Of a DNA stretch of 64,000 nt, positions 26,179-34,307 are shown in pieces. The position numbers and the translations under genes are program-made. Origin of the DNA: Acinetobacter baumannii (GTDB lineage: Bacteria; Pseudomonadota; Gammaproteobacteria; Pseudomonadales; Moraxellaceae); assembly GCF_009759685.1 (NCBI RefSeq), contig NZ_CP046654.1:2790001-2854000 (forward strand). Reading direction: 5' to 3'. Below the pieces are notes generated by a model that was not told where the DNA came from, searched no databases, and saw only the letters and a list, made by a program, of their open reading frames with translations. Numbering within the stretch: the stretch's first letter is position 1; each line of letters opens with the position of its first letter.

Positions 26179-28294
26179 TTTAATATATTTTCCATCAGAC
26201 AAAATCCAGTCTCCTTACTTCGAAATTAAGCGGTTTATTGATTTTGTTAAACAGTTATCAGAATTAAATGAAGATATTAGATTTGATGAGAATTATTGGA
26301 AAGGCGAAGTAAACTTTGTCAAATCAGGTGTGCCATCACAAGACAGACGACCTGAAAATCTCTTGGATCATTCAATTCTAGAATTTGCCAAGGCGTATGT
26401 TAAGTATCAAAGAATTAATAGTAAGTTAAAAACCCAAGATACGATTTTGGGAATTCGGGTATTAGAAAAAATATGCTTAGATCGATATGGTGAAGTGGAT
26501 TTATCTAAATTAGTTATTGCTGATTTTGATTTAGCGGCTGAGAATGCAAAGAAAAGTTATAAAGCAAGTTCTGCTTATCATGTGGGAAGACACTTAAAGA
26601 TTCTCTTGGATTTTATTCGCCAATTAAAAATAGTGAATTTACCAGAGTGGAAAAATCCAATTAAAAAGCCTGCTGATAAGGTAATTCTGCTAGATAAAGA
26701 GTCAGAAGAATATAGATCATCTAAGCTTCCAGATGAAGATGCTATTTTTGCATTGGCTGATATTTTCTCACGAAAAGATTCAGAGTTGTCAAATAGAGAT
26801 ATTTTTGTCACCAGTGCTGTGAGTTTGCTTCTAGCTGCGCCTGAACGTGCATCAGAGCTGTTTTTCTTAAAGCATAATTGTATCTACGAGGAAGAAGTCC
26901 CAAGGCGTTCTAAGAGCAGTTTAGAGCTTGCAGAAGATGGTTCGAATATTGAGAAAGTATTAGGTATTAGATGGTATGCACAGAAAAATTATGGGTATGA
27001 TATTAAATATATTCCGAGTGTCATGATTCCAACGGTTAAACGGGCTATTGAACGTTTGATTAAGATGTCAGAACAGCCTAGACATTTAGCATATTTGCTT
27101 GAGACAAGCGATAAGTTTCCGAGACATAAGTTCTGTCCTAAAGTGCCTGATGATCAATTATTAAAACGTAGTGAAGTATTGTCGGCAATGGGATTTGATG
27201 TGTCGCTATATGATGAGACTAGTAAAGAAAAAAATAGTGGCAAAAGTTTTTTAATAACTCGTGAGATTCCTATTAGTGATTACGCAGTCTGCCTGAATGA
27301 TTTAAATATTATTCTGCGTAATAGACTGCCTCAGGGCTTTCCTTATATACCTTTTAGAACTGGTAATGGAGTTCAGATTAAGTGGTCAGAAGCTCTATTT
27401 GCATCTTTTCATAATCAATTTCATTCAAATAAGATAACTATCTTTTCAGAATTATGGATTCCAACAATTAATAACTTAAATGAAGATTTATCGCCCACAA
27501 GAAGAAATTTAAAAGGAAAACGCCAATTATGTAATATGAAATCTATTTTTCAGCGGTGGGGACATGGTAATTATAGTATGACAACTCATCAATTCCGACA
27601 TTTATTGAATACCATAGCAAATACGAATGGAATGGATAGCTTGTTACTTGCTAAATGGTCGGGACGAGCTGATATGAAGCAAAATCGAGTATATGACCAT
27701 ACCACGGTTGAAGATCGTAATTATGGCTTAATTGAGATGCAGAAAAATGAGGTTGGTATAGTAAATACTGATAGTACATTTACATTTCAGACCGCTACAC
27801 CTCGAACTCTACAGGAGTTAAATACCAAAACCACGTTGTCTATGCACACTACGGAATTTGGACTTTGTACACATTCGTATATTGATGAACCCTGCTTAAA
27901 GTATAGAAACTGTTTGAATTGCACTGAGCATGTTTGTATTAAAGGTGATGTAGAAAAGAAAAAACGGCTTCAAGATAGACTAAAAAAAGAAAAAATCTTA
28001 TGGGCAAAGGATAAAGAGTCTGTTAGTAAGAATGTTACTGGTGCAACGGTGTGGTTGGAGATGAGAGAATTAACGATTAAACGTTGTGAACAGATGATTG
28101 CACTATTGAACGATCCAAACATTCCTGATGGTACACCTTTGAGCCTTCCATCTTCTGAAGATATCCCTCATCTTGATTTAGCGTATCAAAAGGCAGGTCG
28201 TAAACGCATTCCTACTATTGAGAATACTCAACGTAAACAGATTGAAAAACAGCAAGTTTTGCATGAATCTTTGTTAATGGATTTATGGAGTTAA
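26171..28294 (+). CDS. Tyrosine recombinase C of the trio, large, with C-terminal Cys cluster
   Basis: 707 residues from ATG 26171, with a strong AAGGAG ribosome site inside gene B. It is the largest of the three. The catalytic residues are Arg in LLLAAPERASELFFL, the H-x-x-R box HQFRHLL, Trp in LAKWSGRADMK and Tyr in NRVYDHTT. A Cys-rich segment follows (FGLCTHSYIDEPC, NCLNCTEHVC), probably zinc binding, then a charged helical tail. The long insertion between Arg and the HQFRH box is unlike phage integrases and like the large TnpB-type recombinases. It overlaps gene B by 8 bases and gene D starts 1 base after it. Confidence 0.85.
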   Translation: MDNLIYFPSDKIQSPYFEIKRFIDFVKQLSELNEDIRFDENYWKGEVNFVKSGVPSQDRRPENLLDHSILEFAKAYVKYQRINSKLKTQDTILGIRVLEKICLDRYGEVDLSKLVIADFDLAAENAKKSYKASSAYHVGRHLKILLDFIRQLKIVNLPEWKNPIKKPADKVILLDKESEEYRSSKLPDEDAIFALADIFSRKDSELSNRDIFVTSAVSLLLAAPERASELFFLKHNCIYEEEVPRRSKSSLELAEDGSNIEKVLGIRWYAQKNYGYDIKYIPSVMIPTVKRAIERLIKMSEQPRHLAYLLETSDKFPRHKFCPKVPDDQLLKRSEVLSAMGFDVSLYDETSKEKNSGKSFLITREIPISDYAVCLNDLNIILRNRLPQGFPYIPFRTGNGVQIKWSEALFASFHNQFHSNKITIFSELWIPTINNLNEDLSPTRRNLKGKRQLCNMKSIFQRWGHGNYSMTTHQFRHLLNTIANTNGMDSLLLAKWSGRADMKQNRVYDHTTVEDRNYGLIEMQKNEVGIVNTDSTFTFQTATPRTLQELNTKTTLSMHTTEFGLCTHSYIDEPCLKYRNCLNCTEHVCIKGDVEKKKRLQDRLKKEKILWAKDKESVSKNVTGATVWLEMRELTIKRCEQMIALLNDPNIPDGTPLSLPSSEDIPHLDLAYQKAGRKRIPTIENTQRKQIEKQQVLHESLLMDLWS

Positions 28295-28295
28295 C

Positions 28296-28715
28296 ATGGC
28301 ACAACATTTAACGGATCAGAATATTCAAGATATTGTTGAAATTCTTGATTATTGGTCACCAAATGAAAAGTTAACGTGGGAACGATTATGCAAAGCGATT
28401 GAAGTGCAACTAGAACTTGTACCTGCACCCACTCGTCAAACACTACAGAAATTTGCAAGAATTAAGAACGCTTATGATCTAGGAAAAAAATCTCCAACAG
28501 CTTTAAAAATATTGAAATCAAAACAACAAAAGCTTCCTGCAAGCTTGAAAATTGCTCAAGCTAGAATTGAGAGTTTGGAAGCCAAGAATACCAGATTGGA
28601 AAAAGAAAACGCTATGTTGTTAGAACAGTTTGTAGTGTGGCAATATAATGCTCATAAGTATGGGCTAAGTATTGCTAAATTGAATGAGCCGATGAACAAA
28701 AAAAGTTCAGATTGA
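28296..28715 (+). CDS. Small coiled-coil protein of the recombinase operon (TnpC-like position)
   Basis: 139 residues, with the start 1 base after the stop of recombinase C. The C-terminal half (ARIESLEAKNTRLEKENAML) is a clear coiled coil with Leu at heptad spacing. The N-terminal half (PNEKLTWERLCKAIEVQL, PTRQTLQKFARI) looks like a small helix-turn-helix. In Tn554 the third gene encodes a small coiled-coil accessory protein that affects orientation and efficiency of transposition, and this gene occupies the same position. The role is inferred from context and shape, not from recognised sequence identity. Confidence 0.6.
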   Translation: MAQHLTDQNIQDIVEILDYWSPNEKLTWERLCKAIEVQLELVPAPTRQTLQKFARIKNAYDLGKKSPTALKILKSKQQKLPASLKIAQARIESLEAKNTRLEKENAMLLEQFVVWQYNAHKYGLSIAKLNEPMNKKSSD

Positions 28716-28908
28716 TTTTGAAAAGTAAATTATTAGGTGGTTTAACTTTTTATTTTTACCATAAGGTAGTCTTTTTTTATTAAAGTCATGTAAAACTAAA
28801 AAAGAGGAATAAGGGTTTTAGTTTGTTAGTGAAAAGATTTCTAAAGCTTATATTTTAAAATTTTTTAAAATATATTAAATTCCTCATCAATAGATTTTGT
28901 AAATTTAA

Positions 28909-29106
28909 GTGATAAAAATACTTTATAAATTGGAACTTGGTTTGATGTTGGCTTTAATAAATTTACTTCAATTAATTGAAATAATGGGTGATGCCCAATA
29001 TCCATTAAAACTGTTTTTTGCGAGTTGTCATAGTAAACTTGGAAACAATGAAATTGTTAATCTTTATCAATGTTATATATTTAATTTTAGGGAGAAATAT
29101 TTATGA
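28909..29106 (+). CDS. Possible small ORF coupled to the OLD gene
   Basis: 65 codons from a GTG, ending in a TGA that overlaps the next ATG (ATGA). There is a hydrophobic stretch LGLMLALINLLQL. The coupling-like overlap is its only support. No good ribosome site precedes the GTG and nothing in the product is recognised, so it may be a chance frame in an AT-rich leader. Confidence 0.2.
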   Translation: MIKILYKLELGLMLALINLLQLIEIMGDAQYPLKLFFASCHSKLGNNEIVNLYQCYIFNFREKYL

Positions 29107-31058
29107 TTAAACTTAAAAATATTGAGATATTAAAATATAAGTCATTTACAACTCCTCAATCAATAAACATTGAGGAAGATATAACTGTTTTAGTAGGAAT
29201 GAATGAATCGGGAAAAACTTCTGTTTTAGAATGTTTAGCTAAAACTAATTATTTTGAAGATGATGAAAAGTTTAAATTTAACGAAACGTTAGACTATCCT
29301 CGAAAAGAACTAAAAAGTATCAGTAAGTCGGATAGCAAACCTAAAGCAATTATTTGCACTTATCATATTTCAGATGAACTAATTGGCTTAATCGAAAATA
29401 GGTTAGGTAAAGGAACTTGGCAAGGAAGTAATGAAATCACCCTAACAAGTTCTTATGGTGATTCATCTACATTAATAAGTGGTGTATCGATAAATTTTGA
29501 ATTATTTTTAAAACACTTAAATTTATCTGATATTGGTGATGATGTAAAAACTGAGTTGAAGTTGGCTCTAACAGAAGAGAAATTTGATCAAATATTAAAG
29601 AAGTTCCCAGATGAAACCGAAAGGTTAGAGCCTTTAAGAAAATATTTCTTCAAAAGTTCTACATGGATGACTTTTATTGAAAGATATGCATATAGTGTTT
29701 TAATAAAAAGACATTTACCAAAATTTATTTACTATGATGAATATTATCAACTCCCATCAAGGATTATTCTAGAAAGTTTTTTAGATGATGATGTTGATCT
29801 ATCGGATGATCTAAAAACAGCAAAGGCACTCTTAGATTTATCCGAAATTAATGTGAATGAACTTATTAATGCAGACGATTTCGAAGACTTTATTGCTGAA
29901 TTAGAAGCAACTGAGGCTTTGATTTCTGACACACTATTTCAATATTGGTCTGCAAATCAGAACTTAAATATTGAATTTAAAATTGATAAAAAAACAGCTA
30001 CTGTGAAAAGGCAAGTAAATACAAGTTATGGCAGTGCTACAACGGTCGATACAAATATTGTTGAACATGTCTTAGATATTCGAGTAAAAAACTCGAAAAC
30101 GAGAGTTTCTTTACCTCTTCAGAATAGAAGTAAAGGATTTAATTGGTTTTTTTCATTCTTAGTTTGGTTTAACAAAATTCAGGCTGATTCAAATTCAAAA
30201 TATATTCTACTCTTAGATGAGCCAGGCCTTAACTTGCATGCAACTGCTCAAGCAGATTTACTACGTTTTTTAGAAAGTTTAGTTGATAAGTATCAAGTTA
30301 TTTATACAACTCACTCACCTTTCATGGTAGAAACAACGAAATTAAATCGGGTCAGAACGGTATTTAGTGACTCCGATAGCTCTATCGTTAGTGATAGTAT
30401 TCAACAAAAAGACCCTAATACACTTTTCCCTTTACAAGCTGCTTTAGGGTATGATGTTGCACAGAATTTATTTATTTCTAAAAAAAATCTATTGGTAGAA
30501 GGTGTCTCAGACTTACTATACTTGACCACAATTTCAGAATATTTGAATGCGAATAAACGAACTGGCTTAAATGAAGATATTACAATTGTGCCTACAGGCG
30601 GTTTAGATAAAGTTGCTAGTTTTATTTCATTACTTCGAGGTTCAAAACTATCAATTTTCTGCCTATTAGATTCGTTTACTGACCAAAAGTCTCAGGCAAG
30701 ATTTGATAGTCTAACTATTCAAAAAATTATATCTGATAAAAATATAAAATTTTTCCATGATTTTTTGGATAATAGAAAAAAAGCTGATATTGAAGATATA
30801 TTTACTATTGATGAATATCTGCAACTTTTTAATATTTCTCTCTCATCTACCCATGCTGAAATTAAGGTGGAAGAATTAAGTACTGAAATTGAAGATATAT
30901 TATCAAAAATTAATAAAGTTATTAAAAAGAATAGATTTAATCATTATTTACCTGCAAAAGAATTTGCTAGTAATAAGGATTTTGTTAATAGCCTTTCAGA
31001 AGCTACTTTATCAAGATTTGAAACTATCTTTAAAGAGGTCAATAAGAATCTTAAATAG
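29103..31058 (+). CDS. OLD-family ATPase with TOPRIM nuclease domain
   Basis: 651 residues, with GGGAG ahead of the ATG. The N-terminal ABC-type ATPase half has Walker A GMNESGKTS near residue 35, Walker B ILLLDEPGLNLH near 370 and the switch segment TTHSPFMVE. The C-terminal half is a TOPRIM domain: the Glu in LLVEGVSDLLYL (about 465), and LLDSFTD (about 520) with its Asp pair. OLD proteins are ATP-dependent nucleases that cut phage or plasmid DNA; P2 Old excludes lambda. No UvrD-like helicase is adjacent, so this is a stand-alone (class 1) OLD and not a Gabija pair. It is the first cargo gene of the element. Confidence 0.85.
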   Translation: MIKLKNIEILKYKSFTTPQSINIEEDITVLVGMNESGKTSVLECLAKTNYFEDDEKFKFNETLDYPRKELKSISKSDSKPKAIICTYHISDELIGLIENRLGKGTWQGSNEITLTSSYGDSSTLISGVSINFELFLKHLNLSDIGDDVKTELKLALTEEKFDQILKKFPDETERLEPLRKYFFKSSTWMTFIERYAYSVLIKRHLPKFIYYDEYYQLPSRIILESFLDDDVDLSDDLKTAKALLDLSEINVNELINADDFEDFIAELEATEALISDTLFQYWSANQNLNIEFKIDKKTATVKRQVNTSYGSATTVDTNIVEHVLDIRVKNSKTRVSLPLQNRSKGFNWFFSFLVWFNKIQADSNSKYILLLDEPGLNLHATAQADLLRFLESLVDKYQVIYTTHSPFMVETTKLNRVRTVFSDSDSSIVSDSIQQKDPNTLFPLQAALGYDVAQNLFISKKNLLVEGVSDLLYLTTISEYLNANKRTGLNEDITIVPTGGLDKVASFISLLRGSKLSIFCLLDSFTDQKSQARFDSLTIQKIISDKNIKFFHDFLDNRKKADIEDIFTIDEYLQLFNISLSSTHAEIKVEELSTEIEDILSKINKVIKKNRFNHYLPAKEFASNKDFVNSLSEATLSRFETIFKEVNKNLK

Positions 31059-31068
31059 TTTTTGGTTT

Positions 31069-31100
31069 AATAGACTTGCCTATTAGGGTGAGTCTATTAC
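31069..31100. terminator. Hairpin after the OLD gene
   Basis: TAATAGACT and AGTCTATTA form a perfect 9-bp stem around a 14-base loop, 11 bases after the stop. The T tract is poor, so termination is only likely. Confidence 0.4.
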
Positions 31101-31328
31101 TTTACCCAGTACGTTATTTAATATAATTTTATAGACATCCAAGTGTTCTTTTTAATTTTCAATAAAATTAGTCAACTCTATGATGTCAGTGCTACTTAAC
31201 TTACGAATATGTTTTCCACTTCTTAGTATTTTACGAAAATAAAAGCTCATTGTTCAACGAATATAAATATAAGATGACTTTTAAATCAGCTTGTCTCTAA
31301 TCTCGAATCCGTTAATATCCTCAAAAAG

Positions 31329-31649
31329 CTATTTTTCTTGTCCATTTACTTCTTCAAATACACCTTTTGGGTTCAAAAGCATGTGTTTGATCGGTTGACC
31401 AGTGAGCTGATTAATATCCAAAAGATCATAAACCATTTGTTGTCCTAGCTGTTCACGCCGGACAGCTTCAATAATTTCCTGCATTTTTTGAAATTCTTCA
31501 AAACTCAGAACAACAGCTTCGGGCGCATTCTTCGTATAAACAAAAACAGGTTTATGACTATCTTTGACACATTGAACAATTTTGCTCCAAGATTTGCGAA
31601 CATCAGTCGCAGAAACAATCGCACCGTTTATAAAAGTTAATCGATTCAT
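31329..31649 (-). CDS. Phd/YefM-type antitoxin, orphan
   Basis: 106 residues. The N-terminal VSATDVRKSWSKIVQCVKDS followed by KPVFVYTKNAPEAVVLSFEEFQKMQEI is the Phd/YefM fold: a DNA-binding dimer domain with V.....A..V.L...E. The extended C-terminus would be the toxin-binding tail. No toxin gene is found on either side: the 270 bases downstream hold no frame of useful length, and the RloC-like gene upstream is on the other strand. It may regulate a promoter in the element, neutralise a toxin elsewhere or be a relic. It is the only minus-strand gene of the element, placed between the two defence-type ATPases. Confidence 0.75.
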   Translation of the reverse strand: MNRLTFINGAIVSATDVRKSWSKIVQCVKDSHKPVFVYTKNAPEAVVLSFEEFQKMQEIIEAVRREQLGQQMVYDLLDINQLTGQPIKHMLLNPKGVFEEVNGQEK

Positions 31650-31836
31650 ATCTAAGACCTTATACGGGATAGCAAAAATTAAATCATTTCAGAATCTTGT
31701 TCCGAATGTAAGAAAACGACCGTTATTTATTATGGGACGATTTTATATTTCTAAAATTAGTAGATGATATTTGTATGTAACTATATAATCTAAAAAAATA
31801 AATTTTAAATCGTGCAAATTAAAAATAGGGAAATCT

Positions 31837-34050
31837 ATGCTTACTGGAGTCTATATAAATAATGTTGCTACTTATAGTGTACCAACACAATTAGATGGGT
31901 TAAAGCAAATAAATTTTATATTTGGGGCAAATGGGTCCGGAAAATCTACAATTGGTAGAATCATAGATCAATCATCAGGCTACACACATTGTTTACTTCA
32001 ATGGCTTGGTGGAGAACCAATAAAAACTCTCGTCTATAATAAAGATTTTATTGATCGTAATTTCAATCAAGAAAATACCGTTAAAGGAGTTTTTACCCTA
32101 GGTGACGATCAAGTTGAGGCAGAACGTCAAATTGCTTTATTACGTCCACAAATCGATAAAGTAAAGGATGAGATACGTAGGTTAAATATTCAACTTAATG
32201 GTGAAGCCAGCCAAGGTGGTAAAGTCGCTGAGAGAGCAGCATTAGACCCTGAAATACAAGCAAAATGTTGGAAAAAAAAACAAAAGTATGACTCGTATTT
32301 TCAGGATGCTTTTACTGGATTTAGAAATAGTGCGGAAAGATTTAAAGATAAAGTTCTACTGGAAAAACAAATCAATCAATCAATTCTTTTATCATTAGAA
32401 GAGTTAAAAGAGAAAGCCTCAACAATATTTTCACGTAACGTCGAAAGATACAATTTTATTCCAGTTTTTAATGCTGCTACACTTATCGAAGTAGAAAACA
32501 ACCCGATTTTGCAAAGAATAATTATTGGTAATCAAGATGTTAATATCTCTAAGCTTATAGAAACTATAGGTAATAGTGATTGGGTTAAACATGGACGTAA
32601 ACATTTTGAAAAAAGTTATCCCCAATGCCCTTTTTGCCAACAAATAACTTCGCCAAGTCTTTCTGATGAATTACTTAAATTTTTTAGTGAAACATATGAG
32701 CAGGAAATAGGCATTGTTGAACAAATATTTAGTCAATATCTAGATACATCTGAAATGGTATTAAATGCAATTCAATTCATAAGTAGTCAAAATATACCTT
32801 TTTTAGAAATAGACCTTTTTCAAGCAGAAGCTCAAATACTCAATGAGCGTTTGGAGCGGAACAAAGGTATCTTACAAAGGAAATTGTCAGAACCGAGCCT
32901 AAAAGTTTCTCTAGAACCATTAGAACCTATTATTAGTAAAATCTTAGGTATGATCCAAGATGTAAATCAAAAGATTATGCTCCACAATCAAGTTGTCCAG
33001 AACCTCTCGACTGAAAAGCAAAACCTTACAAATCAAGTTTGGAAATACATTATAAATGAGTTAGATAGTGACTTGAGTAGTTATTTAAAAAATAAGACGA
33101 GACTCGAATCTACCATTAATGGAATGAACAATAGCTTAAAACAAAAAAGAGAAATTTTAGGCAATTTAGAAGCTCAACTAAAAGTATTTGAAAAGAAAGC
33201 TACGTCAACAATACCGACAGTAAATGAAATAAACGATCTTCTCAAATCATTCGGCTTTACCTCATTCTATATAAGCCCTGTAGATGAACAAGGTCATTAT
33301 AGAATTTGCCGAGCAAATGGAGATGATGCTAGCCGATCTTTGAGTGAAGGAGAAAAGACATTTATAACTTTCCTCTATTTTTATTCACTTATAAAAGGCT
33401 CCCATTCTTCATCAGGAATTACCGAAAATAGAATTGTAGTCTTTGATGACCCTATTTCTAGTTTAGATAGTGATATTCTCTATATTGTAAGTAGCCTCAT
33501 AAAGCGTGTATTTGATCATGTTCGCACTAATAATGCTTTGATTAAACAAGTTTTTGTTTTGACCCATAATGTCTATTTTCATAAAGAAATTACTTTTAAT
33601 AACAGACGAAGTCAGAATCAGATCATGGGCGATGAAACCTTTTGGATGGTCAAGAAAAATTCTAGCGGCTCTACTATTGAAAAATGCTCTGAGAATCCTA
33701 TTCGTTCAGCCTATGAGCTACTCTGGTCAGATATTAAAACCAATAATCAGTCAAACCTAACTATTCAGAATACATTACGTCGAATTCTTGAAAACTATTT
33801 CACAATGTGGGGTAGTATGAAAAAAGATGAAATTTGTGATCTTTTTGAAGGGAATGAGAAGCTAATTTGTCAGTCGTTATTTGCATGGGTCAATGATGGT
33901 TCACACTCAATCCATGATGATTTGTATATTAACCACGGACAGCAAACTAATGAATCATATTTAACTGTTTTTAAAGAGATTTTTAATAAGTCTGGTCAAA
34001 TAGGTCATTATCAAATGATGACAGGTAGTTTAACAGATAGTACATCTTGA
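31837..34050 (+). CDS. RloC-like zinc-hook ATPase, candidate anticodon nuclease
   Basis: 737 residues, with ATAGGG ahead of the ATG. Walker A GANGSGKST lies near residue 35. Two long coiled-coil arms flank a CPFC (about 264), which matches the CxxC zinc hook of Rad50 and RloC. The signature RSLSEGEKTF (about 500), Walker B IVVFDDPISSLD (about 535) and a switch segment LTHNVYFHKE follow. The C-terminal region has LRRILENYF (about 647) and, about 42 residues later, NDGSHSIHDD. This gives the Arg-x3-Glu...His arrangement known from PrrC/RloC tRNA nucleases. RloC proteins cut tRNA anticodons after DNA damage or phage attack. Activity is inferred; the family also includes AAA_13 proteins of unknown role. 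Confidence 0.75.
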   Translation: MLTGVYINNVATYSVPTQLDGLKQINFIFGANGSGKSTIGRIIDQSSGYTHCLLQWLGGEPIKTLVYNKDFIDRNFNQENTVKGVFTLGDDQVEAERQIALLRPQIDKVKDEIRRLNIQLNGEASQGGKVAERAALDPEIQAKCWKKKQKYDSYFQDAFTGFRNSAERFKDKVLLEKQINQSILLSLEELKEKASTIFSRNVERYNFIPVFNAATLIEVENNPILQRIIIGNQDVNISKLIETIGNSDWVKHGRKHFEKSYPQCPFCQQITSPSLSDELLKFFSETYEQEIGIVEQIFSQYLDTSEMVLNAIQFISSQNIPFLEIDLFQAEAQILNERLERNKGILQRKLSEPSLKVSLEPLEPIISKILGMIQDVNQKIMLHNQVVQNLSTEKQNLTNQVWKYIINELDSDLSSYLKNKTRLESTINGMNNSLKQKREILGNLEAQLKVFEKKATSTIPTVNEINDLLKSFGFTSFYISPVDEQGHYRICRANGDDASRSLSEGEKTFITFLYFYSLIKGSHSSSGITENRIVVFDDPISSLDSDILYIVSSLIKRVFDHVRTNNALIKQVFVLTHNVYFHKEITFNNRRSQNQIMGDETFWMVKKNSSGSTIEKCSENPIRSAYELLWSDIKTNNQSNLTIQNTLRRILENYFTMWGSMKKDEICDLFEGNEKLICQSLFAWVNDGSHSIHDDLYINHGQQTNESYLTVFKEIFNKSGQIGHYQMMTGSLTDSTS

Positions 34051-34249
34051 TTAGAAATGGTTATAGTTTTTTATGCAAAATACTGAGTATGGCAACCACT
34101 CTTTCATTGAGGAGTATAAACCGTGTCCAATATGCATTTAAAATTTAATCTATTTTATTAATATCAAAAATTACATTCAGCTATTCTGTATATGAAATAC
34201 TTAAAAATGTTAAATATAAAGAAATTAATTTAACAGACTATTTAACATA

Positions 34250-34266
34250 TTTATTTAATTTATTGT
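34250..34266 (-). repeat. Right subterminal inverted repeat of the element
   Basis: The reverse complement is ACAATAAATTAAATAAA, identical to 23298-23314. It ends 41 bases before the right junction. Confidence 0.5.
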
Positions 34267-34307
34267 AATTTAAATATTTATTTTTTTTTAGTATGTATAT
34301 CCGTTCT

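Larger units (their letters stand above)
23246..34307. mobile_element. 11-kb recombinase-trio element with defence-type cargo, inserted in a TolC-like gene
   Basis: About 11,062 bp. The boundaries follow from the in-frame join of TAT (23243-23245) and GAC (34308-34310), ambiguous by one base because a T ends both the left flank and the element. No target duplication is visible. The left third encodes three different tyrosine recombinases and a small coiled-coil protein with overlapping starts, as in Tn554-like and recombinase-in-trio elements. The cargo is an OLD-type ATPase nuclease, an orphan antitoxin and an RloC-like ATPase. Subterminal 17-bp inverted repeats lie 41-52 bases inside the ends. 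The element is AT-richer than its flanks. Confidence 0.85.

Noticed and set aside
31059..31328. Missing toxin gene for the Phd-type antitoxin
   Set aside because: I read the region on both strands; no frame of toxin size with a start and ribosome site is present.
29103..34050. Gabija (OLD plus UvrD helicase) defence system
   Set aside because: The OLD gene has no UvrD-like helicase next to it; the later ATPase has a zinc hook and a different C-terminus.
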